NCBI GenBank assembly: GCA_009936675.1
Contig: JAACDY010000147.1
Span: forward strand, 1 to 7,296
Reading direction: 5' to 3'
DNA from: Bacteroidota bacterium
GTDB taxonomy: Bacteria; Bacteroidota; Bacteroidia; Flavobacteriales; Flavobacteriaceae
DNA: 7,296 nt
Shown: positions 1 to 5,048 of the stretch, in pieces
Layout of the letters: every line of letters begins with the position of its first letter
How positions within the stretch are numbered: the first letter of the stretch is position 1
Notes under the pieces: generated by a model
Seen by the model: the letters and a program-made list of their open reading frames with translations, nothing else
Databases searched by the model: none
Told to the model about the DNA's origin: nothing
Program-made: the position numbers and the translations under genes

Positions 1-157
1 TACTTTGGCTTAAAATTTTAACTTTTTACTCAATTTGCTTCATCTATTCTTTATAATTATAACGTATATAAACGTTTTAATTTAAATTATTTATCGAATT
101 GGTTTTATAAATGAAAATATTAAAATATTTATATAATTTTGCTTAAAAATTTAAATT
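1..157. other. A/T-rich leader upstream of asnB, no gene seen
   Basis: By hand count only 23 of 157 bases are G or C (about 15%), far below the genes that follow. I see no coding region of useful length on either strand. Visible structure: an inverted repeat AACGT-N6-ACGTT at 61-76, whose right part contains the 8-base palindrome AAACGTTT (70-77); a 12-base direct repeat at 79-90 and 148-159; a TAnnTTTG-like element at 134-141; and an 11-codon reading frame at 111-146. This is most simply the promoter and 5' untranslated region of asnB. The end of whatever gene precedes it lies outside the window. Confidence 0.7.
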
Positions 158-159
158 AT
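79..159 (+). repeat. 12-base direct repeat in the asnB leader
   Basis: AATTTAAATTAT occurs at 79-90 and again, identically, at 148-159. Its first ten bases, AATTTAAATT, are a perfect palindrome. The second copy runs into the asnB start codon: its last two bases are the A and T of the ATG at 158. It could be a protein-binding site or simply low-complexity A/T sequence. Confidence 0.3.
134..141 (+). promoter_or_regulatory. Possible asnB promoter, -7 element only
   Basis: TAATTTTG fits the Bacteroidota -7 pattern TAnnTTTG. No TTG stands at the usual distance of about 17-23 bases upstream; the nearest one, at 99-101, is 32 bases away. Transcription from here would leave a leader of only about 10 bases before the ATG at 158. 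In sequence this A/T-rich a chance match is easy to get, so the call is weak. Confidence 0.25.
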
Positions 160-1828
160 GTGTGGAATTGTATGTGCCTTTGATCTGAAACAAGATTCAG
201 AATTGTTAAGACCTCAAATATTAGAAATGTCAAAACAGCTCAGACATAGAGGACCAGACTGGAGCGGTATCTACAGTAACAACAAGGCCATTTTGGGTCA
301 CGAAAGATTGGCCATTGTCGATCCTGCTTCTGGCAAGCAACCCTTGTATAGCCAGGATGGAACTATTGTATTGGCTGCCAATGGAGAAATCTATAATCAC
401 CTTGAGTTGAGAAAACAGTTTGAAGGGGAATACGAATTCAAAACCGAATCCGATTGTGAAGTCATTTTGGCTCTTTACCAAGAAAAAGGAGCTGATTTTG
501 TCGATGATCTCAATGGAATATTTGCTTTTGCCATTTATGACAGCAAACAGGACAGTTACTTTATAGCCCGTGATCATATGGGAATTATTCCTCTGTATAT
601 GGGATGGGACAAAGATGGTACTTTTTATGTGGCCTCTGAACTAAAGGCTTTGGAAGGAGTTTGCGCCAAAATAGAGCTATTTCCTCCTGGTCATTATATG
701 AAGAGTGGAGATTCGGCACCAACCCAATGGTACCAAAGAGACTGGGTGGATTTTGATACCGTCAAAGACAACCCTACCAGTATAGAAGATTTACACGATG
801 CGCTCTCCGATGCCGTTCACCGTCAATTGATGAGTGATGTTCCCTATGGAGTGCTACTTTCTGGAGGTTTAGACTCCTCCATTACCTCTGCCTTGGCTAA
901 AAAGTTTTCTTCCAAACGGGTAGAGTCAGATGATACACAGGAAGCATGGTGGCCCCAATTACACTCTTTTTCGGTAGGACTGGAAGGTTCACCTGACCTG
1001 GCAGCGGCCAAAAAAGTATCTGAGCATATCGGTTCCATCCACCACGAAGTAGTATTTACGATCCAAGAAGGTTTGGATGCTATAAAAGATGTTATCTATC
1101 ACCTAGAAACCTATGATATTACTACGGTAAGGGCATCCACTCCTATGTTTTTGATGGCGAGAAGCATCAAGTCCCACGGCATCAAAATGGTATTGTCTGG
1201 AGAAGGTGCAGATGAGTTATTTGGAGGGTATTTGTACTTCCACAAAGCCCCTTCGGCAGAGGAGTTCCACAAAGAAACTGTAAGAAAACTCGACAAACTT
1301 CATCAATACGATTGCCTTAGGGCCAATAAGTCTTTGGCTGCTTGGGGAATAGAGGGTCGTGTTCCCTTTTTGGATAAGGAGTTTATCGATGTAGCCATGC
1401 GTATCAATCCTCAGGATAAAATGATCAATAAAGAACGAATGGAGAAATGGGTGGTTCGCAAGGCTTTTGAAGACTACCTACCCGAAAGTGTAGCTTGGAG
1501 GCAAAAAGAGCAATTTTCCGACGGTGTCGGTTACAGTTGGATCGATACCCTTAAGCAGGTGGTGGAAGCCGCTGTTACAGATGATCAAATGGACAATGCT
1601 CATTTTAGGTTTCCTTTGCAAACCCCACAAAACAAAGAGGAGTTCTACTACCGCACTATTTTCGAAGAACACTTCCCCAGTGATGCAGCCGCATTGAGTG
1701 TTCCATCCGTACCATCGGTGGCTTGTAGTACCCCTATTGCGTTGGAATGGGACGAGGCTTTTAAGAATCAAAACGACCCGAGTGGAAGGGCAGTAGCTAA
1801 GGTTCACGACGATGCCTACGGAGAGTGA
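158..1828 (+). CDS. asnB: Asparagine synthetase B, glutamine-hydrolysing
   Basis: Cytoplasmic enzyme (EC 6.3.5.4) that makes asparagine from aspartate, glutamine and ATP, releasing AMP and pyrophosphate. Its 556 residues match the roughly 554 of E. coli AsnB. The N-terminal class II glutaminase domain (about 2-190) begins MCGIV, so Cys2 becomes the N-terminal nucleophile once Met is removed; this also fixes the start. Glutamine-site residues are visible as Arg50, Asn75-Gly76-Glu77 and Asp99. The C-terminal synthetase domain carries the ATP pyrophosphatase loop SGGLDSS at 235-241 and LSGEGADE at 346-353, whose Glu349 corresponds to the proposed catalytic Glu of E. coli. The tail (SVACST, EWDEAF, DPSGRAV) resembles E. 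coli AsnB, so the protein is complete and appears active. No Shine-Dalgarno sequence precedes the ATG. gyrB follows after 157 bases, with no functional link evident. Cys2 and the PP-loop make the ammonia-only AsnA unlikely. Confidence 0.97.
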   Translation: MCGIVCAFDLKQDSELLRPQILEMSKQLRHRGPDWSGIYSNNKAILGHERLAIVDPASGKQPLYSQDGTIVLAANGEIYNHLELRKQFEGEYEFKTESDCEVILALYQEKGADFVDDLNGIFAFAIYDSKQDSYFIARDHMGIIPLYMGWDKDGTFYVASELKALEGVCAKIELFPPGHYMKSGDSAPTQWYQRDWVDFDTVKDNPTSIEDLHDALSDAVHRQLMSDVPYGVLLSGGLDSSITSALAKKFSSKRVESDDTQEAWWPQLHSFSVGLEGSPDLAAAKKVSEHIGSIHHEVVFTIQEGLDAIKDVIYHLETYDITTVRASTPMFLMARSIKSHGIKMVLSGEGADELFGGYLYFHKAPSAEEFHKETVRKLDKLHQYDCLRANKSLAAWGIEGRVPFLDKEFIDVAMRINPQDKMINKERMEKWVVRKAFEDYLPESVAWRQKEQFSDGVGYSWIDTLKQVVEAAVTDDQMDNAHFRFPLQTPQNKEEFYYRTIFEEHFPSDAAALSVPSVPSVACSTPIALEWDEAFKNQNDPSGRAVAKVHDDAYGE

Positions 1829-1871
1829 TTTCTAGCCCATCACAGTACCTTGGTTTGATTTAATTTTTTTT
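1825..1871 (+). terminator. Weak terminator candidate after asnB
   Basis: GTGAT (1825-1829) and ATCAC (1839-1843) form a 5-base inverted repeat with a 9-base loop that overlaps the asnB stop codon TGA (1826-1828). An uninterrupted run of eight T follows at 1864-1871, but about 20 bases downstream rather than directly after the stem. The stem is short and the spacing poor for a factor-independent terminator, so it may be incidental. Confidence 0.25.
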
Positions 1872-1939
1872 CACATTTTGTGTTGATAACTTAACAGGCT
1901 TAATCCTTCTCAACCCTACATTTTTACTAGCGGTTTCAG

Positions 1940-1947
1940 TATATTTG
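1940..1947 (+). promoter_or_regulatory. Probable gyrB promoter, -7 element
   Basis: TATATTTG matches the Bacteroidota -7 pattern TAnnTTTG exactly and is identical to the element ahead of secDF. No TTG is seen about 17-23 bases upstream, so only half of the promoter is supported. Transcription would start near 1953-1956, giving a leader of roughly 30 bases before the gyrB ATG. Confidence 0.55.
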
Positions 1948-1959
1948 TAAGTGTACGAA

Positions 1960-1989
1960 ATGACTGTAAAAATCATCCAATATTTATGA
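1960..1989 (+). other. 9-codon upstream reading frame overlapping gyrB start
   Basis: ATG at 1960 opens a frame encoding MTVKIIQYL that ends with TGA at 1987-1989. This overlaps the gyrB start codon (1986-1988) in the ATGA arrangement typical of translational coupling. If the promoter at 1940-1947 is used, the ATG would lie only a few bases into the transcript. The peptide matches no family I know and may not be made. A chance origin is quite possible, as the frame is very short. Confidence 0.25.
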
Positions 1990-3926
1990 GCGAAGCCAAC
2001 CAAAATCCTCAATATTCAGCAGATAGTATTCAGGCCCTAGAGGGCATGGAACACGTAAGAATGCGTCCCTCCATGTACATTGGAGATTTAGGGGTTAGAG
2101 GACTCCATCATTTGGTCTATGAAGTTGTAGACAACTCCATCGACGAAGCCCTAGCAGGTCACTGTGATATCATTACCGTTATCATCAACGAAGACAACTC
2201 CATCACCACCGAAGACAACGGTAGAGGAATTCCCATTGGCATGCACAAAAAGGAAGGGGTTTCTGCGTTGGAAGTGGTCATGACCAAAATCGGTGCAGGA
2301 GGAAAGTTTGACAAAGATTCCTACAAAGTTTCCGGAGGACTTCACGGTGTAGGGGTTTCCTGTGTCAATGCCCTTTCCGAACAGCTCAAAGCAACGGTTT
2401 ATCGTGATGGAAAAATTTGGGAACAAACCTATGAAAGAGGAAAACCCTTAGCCCCAGTTGAAGCGGTTGGAGATTCAGACAAGAACGGTACCGTGGTTAC
2501 CTTTAAGCCCGACCCACAGATTTTTCAGCAAGTCCTTGAGTACAACTACGATACCCTAGCCCAAAGAATGCGTGAATTGTCTTTCCTCAACAAAGGCATC
2601 ACCATTAAGCTAACCGACAAAAGAAGAAAAGACGAGGAAGGGAATTTTATTGAAGAAACCTTTCATTCCGATGAAGGACTTAAAGAATACATTCGGTTTT
2701 TGGACAGCAATAGAGAGTCCATTATTCAGGAAGTGATTTCCATGGAGGGTGAAAAGAATGGAATACCCGTAGAGGTCGCCATGATTTACAATACCTCATT
2801 CAACGAAAACTTACATTCCTATGTCAACAATATCAATACCCATGAAGGGGGAACTCACCTATCGGGTTTTCGCAGGGGATTGACCACCACCTTAAAAAAA
2901 TATGCCGACGCATCGGGATTATTGGACAAACTCAAGTTTGAGATTGCCGGAGATGATTTTAGGGAAGGATTGACTGCCATCGTTTCTGTTAAGGTTGCCG
3001 AACCTCAGTTTGAGGGGCAAACCAAAACCAAGTTAGGAAATCGTGAGGTCAGCGCAGCCGTATCTCAATCCGTTTCCGAGATGTTGGAAAACTATTTGGA
3101 AGAGCACCCCAACGATGCCAAAATCATTGTACAAAAGGTTATCCTAGCGGCTCAGGCACGCCATGCGGCACGCAAAGCCCGAGAGATGGTTCAGCGTAAA
3201 ACCGTGATGACAGGGGGCGGATTGCCCGGGAAATTATCAGACTGCTCCGAACAAGATCCTTCTTTGTGTGAGGTATTTCTCGTAGAGGGTGACTCTGCAG
3301 GGGGAACGGCCAAGCAGGGAAGGGATCGTAATTTTCAGGCCATACTTCCACTTAGAGGTAAAATCCTCAACGTGGAGAAAGCCATGCAACATAAGGTTTT
3401 TGAAAATGAAGAAATCAGAAATATCTACACCGCCTTGGGCGTTACCATAGGAACCGAAGAGGATAGTAAAGCCCTCAATTTAGAAAAATTGCGCTATCAC
3501 AAAATCGTCATTATGTGTGATGCCGACGTAGATGGAAGCCATATTTCTACCCTGATTCTCACCTTTTTCTTTCGCTATATGAAAGAATTGATCGAGTCGG
3601 GTTATATCTATATTGCCACTCCACCCCTGTACTTGGTCAAAAAAGGTGCGAAGAAAAGCTATGCTTGGGACGACGACCAAAGGGATCGATTACAACAAGA
3701 ATTTGGAGCAGGGTCAAGTGTTCAACGCTATAAAGGTTTGGGGGAAATGAACGCAGAACAGCTCTGGGATACCACCATGAACCCCGAAATGCGAACACTT
3801 AGACGAGTAACCATTGACAATGGAGGAGAGGCTGATCGCATTTTTTACATGCTGATGGGAGACGAAGTTCCACCGCGAAGAGAATTCATTGAGAACAATG
3901 CCATTTACGCCAATATTGATGCGTAA
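1986..3926 (+). CDS. gyrB: DNA gyrase subunit B
   Basis: ATPase subunit of gyrase (EC 5.6.2.2), which with GyrA as an A2B2 complex introduces negative supercoils during replication and transcription. The GHKL ATPase domain (about 1-230) shows Glu46, the general base, in HHLVYEVVDNSIDEA; Asn50, the magnesium ligand; Asp77 in EDNGRGIP; and the ATP-lid motif GGLHGVG near 117-123. The transducer domain follows (about 230-400). The TOPRIM domain has EGDSAGG from Glu434, PLRGKILNVEKA, and DADVDGSH from Asp512 with Asp514 and Asp516 as metal-binding acids. QRYKGLGEMN (580-589) and the C-terminal tail complete it. At 646 residues it is the short form, lacking the roughly 165-residue insert of the 804-residue E. 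coli protein. ParE is the alternative, but the overall match to short GyrB proteins, including a C-terminus ending shortly after PRREFIENNA, favours GyrB. The gyrA gene is not in the window. Confidence 0.97.
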   Translation: MSEANQNPQYSADSIQALEGMEHVRMRPSMYIGDLGVRGLHHLVYEVVDNSIDEALAGHCDIITVIINEDNSITTEDNGRGIPIGMHKKEGVSALEVVMTKIGAGGKFDKDSYKVSGGLHGVGVSCVNALSEQLKATVYRDGKIWEQTYERGKPLAPVEAVGDSDKNGTVVTFKPDPQIFQQVLEYNYDTLAQRMRELSFLNKGITIKLTDKRRKDEEGNFIEETFHSDEGLKEYIRFLDSNRESIIQEVISMEGEKNGIPVEVAMIYNTSFNENLHSYVNNINTHEGGTHLSGFRRGLTTTLKKYADASGLLDKLKFEIAGDDFREGLTAIVSVKVAEPQFEGQTKTKLGNREVSAAVSQSVSEMLENYLEEHPNDAKIIVQKVILAAQARHAARKAREMVQRKTVMTGGGLPGKLSDCSEQDPSLCEVFLVEGDSAGGTAKQGRDRNFQAILPLRGKILNVEKAMQHKVFENEEIRNIYTALGVTIGTEEDSKALNLEKLRYHKIVIMCDADVDGSHISTLILTFFFRYMKELIESGYIYIATPPLYLVKKGAKKSYAWDDDQRDRLQQEFGAGSSVQRYKGLGEMNAEQLWDTTMNPEMRTLRRVTIDNGGEADRIFYMLMGDEVPPRREFIENNAIYANIDA

Positions 3927-3955
3927 ATTTTAGAAATTCAATGACTCCACTACCG

Positions 3956-3973
3956 CAAAATCTTTTAATTTTG
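3956..3973 (+). terminator. A/T-rich hairpin between gyrB and mdh, function unclear
   Basis: CAAAAT (3956-3961) and ATTTTG (3968-3973) form a perfect 6-base inverted repeat with a 6-base loop, about 30 bases after the gyrB stop. A longer alternative pairs AAAATC (3957-3962) with GATTTT (3977-3982). The stem has one G-C pair and no following T run, so termination would be weak at best. The same bases include the candidate mdh -7 element, so the repeat may be a by-product of that motif. Confidence 0.2.
3966..3973 (+). promoter_or_regulatory. Possible mdh promoter, -7 element only
   Basis: TAATTTTG fits TAnnTTTG and lies 28 bases before the mdh ATG at 4002. The expected upstream TTG is missing: the nearest, at 3916-3918, is 47 bases away and inside gyrB. 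mdh could instead be expressed by read-through from gyrB across the 75-base gap. Confidence 0.3.
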
Positions 3974-4001
3974 AGGGATTTTAGAATTTAAACATTAAAA
4001 A

Positions 4002-4937
4002 ATGAAAGTTACCATAGTTGGGGCTGGAAATGTAGGTGCCTCTTGCGCCGAATACATTGCCATCAAGTCCATTGCCAGTGAAGTAGTATTGTTAGATATC
4101 AAAGAAGGATTTGCCGAAGGAAAAGCACTTGACCTGATGCAAACCGCTACCACTTTAGGTTTTAACTCCCGTATCAAAGGAGTGACCAACGATTATTCTG
4201 CCACCAAAGACAGTGATGTAGTGGTCATTACTTCAGGTGTTCCCAGAAAACCGGGAATGACCCGAGAGGAATTAATCGGTATCAATGCTGGAATTGTACA
4301 ATCTGTTGCTAGCAGCATTTTGGAGCACTCTCCCAACACTGTAATTGTAGTGGTTTCCAATCCTATGGATACCATGACCTATTTGACTCTTAAGGCAACA
4401 GGAGTGCCCAAAAATCGTGTTATCGGAATGGGAGGAGCATTGGATAGTTCAAGGTTTAAGACCTATCTTTCTTTGGCATTGGACAAACCTGCCAACGACA
4501 TACAAGGGATGGTCATCGGTGGTCACGGAGACACCACCATGATACCGCTTACCCGATTGGCAAGCTATAACGGTACATCCGTTTCACAGCACCTTAGCGA
4601 TGAAGCGATGGAGCAAGTAGCTGCTTCTACCATGGTGGGAGGAGCCACCCTCACCAAACTTTTGGGAACCTCCGCTTGGTATGCACCTGGTGCTTCTGTT
4701 GCCTATTTGGTCGATAGCATCATCAACGATCAGAAGAGAATGATTCCCTGTTCTGTATTGTTAGAAGGAGAATACCAGCAAGAAGATCTCTGTATTGGAG
4801 TTCCTTGTATCATTGGGAAAAATGGATGGGAATCCATCGTGGATGTTCAACTCAATGCAACAGAACAAGAAAAATTTAACCAAAGCACTGCAGCGGTTAA
4901 AACCATGAACGAAGCACTAAAGGACGTATTGAAATAA
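4002..4937 (+). CDS. mdh: Malate dehydrogenase, LDH-like NAD-dependent type
   Basis: Cytoplasmic TCA-cycle enzyme (EC 1.1.1.37) interconverting malate and oxaloacetate with NAD. The 311-residue length is normal for the LDH-like malate dehydrogenases. The Rossmann motif GAGNVG is at 7-12, and Asp32 at the end of the second strand favours NAD over NADP. The mobile substrate loop reads PRKPGMTR (81-88): Arg82, where lactate dehydrogenases have Gln, marks malate specificity, and Arg88 binds substrate. The catalytic relay is Asp148 with Arg151 (LDSSRF) and His175 (GGHGD). All expected catalytic residues are present and the frame is intact. The ATG at 4002 is supported by the Rossmann strand starting at residue 3; only A-rich sequence lies before it, with no Shine-Dalgarno. 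It follows gyrB by 75 bases without an obvious functional tie. Lactate dehydrogenase is the alternative, made unlikely by Arg82. Confidence 0.96.
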   Translation: MKVTIVGAGNVGASCAEYIAIKSIASEVVLLDIKEGFAEGKALDLMQTATTLGFNSRIKGVTNDYSATKDSDVVVITSGVPRKPGMTREELIGINAGIVQSVASSILEHSPNTVIVVVSNPMDTMTYLTLKATGVPKNRVIGMGGALDSSRFKTYLSLALDKPANDIQGMVIGGHGDTTMIPLTRLASYNGTSVSQHLSDEAMEQVAASTMVGGATLTKLLGTSAWYAPGASVAYLVDSIINDQKRMIPCSVLLEGEYQQEDLCIGVPCIIGKNGWESIVDVQLNATEQEKFNQSTAAVKTMNEALKDVLK

Positions 4938-4945
4938 GGTATTTG

Positions 4946-4968
4946 CCTTGGCTGCTTTTTGATCAAGG
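4946..4968 (+). terminator. Weak hairpin after mdh
   Basis: CCTTG (4946-4950) and CAAGG (4964-4968) form a 5-base inverted repeat with a 13-base loop, starting 9 bases after the mdh stop. The only T run (4956-4960) lies in the loop rather than after the stem, so this is not a textbook terminator. It is the only stem I see between mdh and the secDF promoter. Confidence 0.2.
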
Positions 4969-4987
4969 GTTTAATACGCTCTTAAAG

Positions 4988-5018
4988 TTGCTAAATCATT
5001 GCCTAAACTTTATATTTG
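4988..5018 (+). promoter_or_regulatory. secDF promoter, Bacteroidota type
   Basis: TTG at 4988-4990, a 20-base spacer, then TATATTTG at 5011-5018 match both halves of the primary Bacteroidota promoter (TTG at -33, TAnnTTTG at -7). Transcription should start near 5024-5027, giving a leader of about 25 bases before the ATG at 5049. This is the best promoter in the window and implies that secDF is transcribed independently of mdh. Confidence 0.75.
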
Positions 5019-5019
5019 C

Positions 5020-5034
5020 ACGCTTATTTAGCGT
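5020..5034. promoter_or_regulatory. Inverted repeat at the predicted secDF start point
   Basis: ACGCT (5020-5024), TATTT, AGCGT (5030-5034) form a perfect 5-base inverted repeat placed across the predicted transcription start. A further ACGCT occurs at 4976-4980, just upstream of the -33 TTG and 44 bases from the first copy. The placement would suit a repressor operator, or a small hairpin at the 5' end of the mRNA. No regulator is known to me for this motif. Confidence 0.3.
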
Positions 5035-5048
5035 AAACAAAAACCAAA

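Noticed and set aside
230..577. 115-codon minus-strand frame inside asnB
   Set aside because: It is antisense to the conserved glutaminase domain and has no promoter or family resemblance of its own.
1872..1882. Small palindrome CACATTTTGTG
   Set aside because: A 4-base stem with a 3-base loop is too small to support a functional call, and it overlaps the DnaA-box-like sequences already reported.
3285..3380. Arg at GyrB position 457, where E. coli has Lys447 in the quinolone-sensitive region
   Set aside because: PLRGKILNVEKA is, as far as I recall, the ordinary form in flavobacteria, so this is natural variation and not evidence of resistance.
4959..4966. TTGATCAA palindrome after mdh
   Set aside because: Eight-base A/T-rich palindromes are common by chance, and nothing places this one at a functional position.
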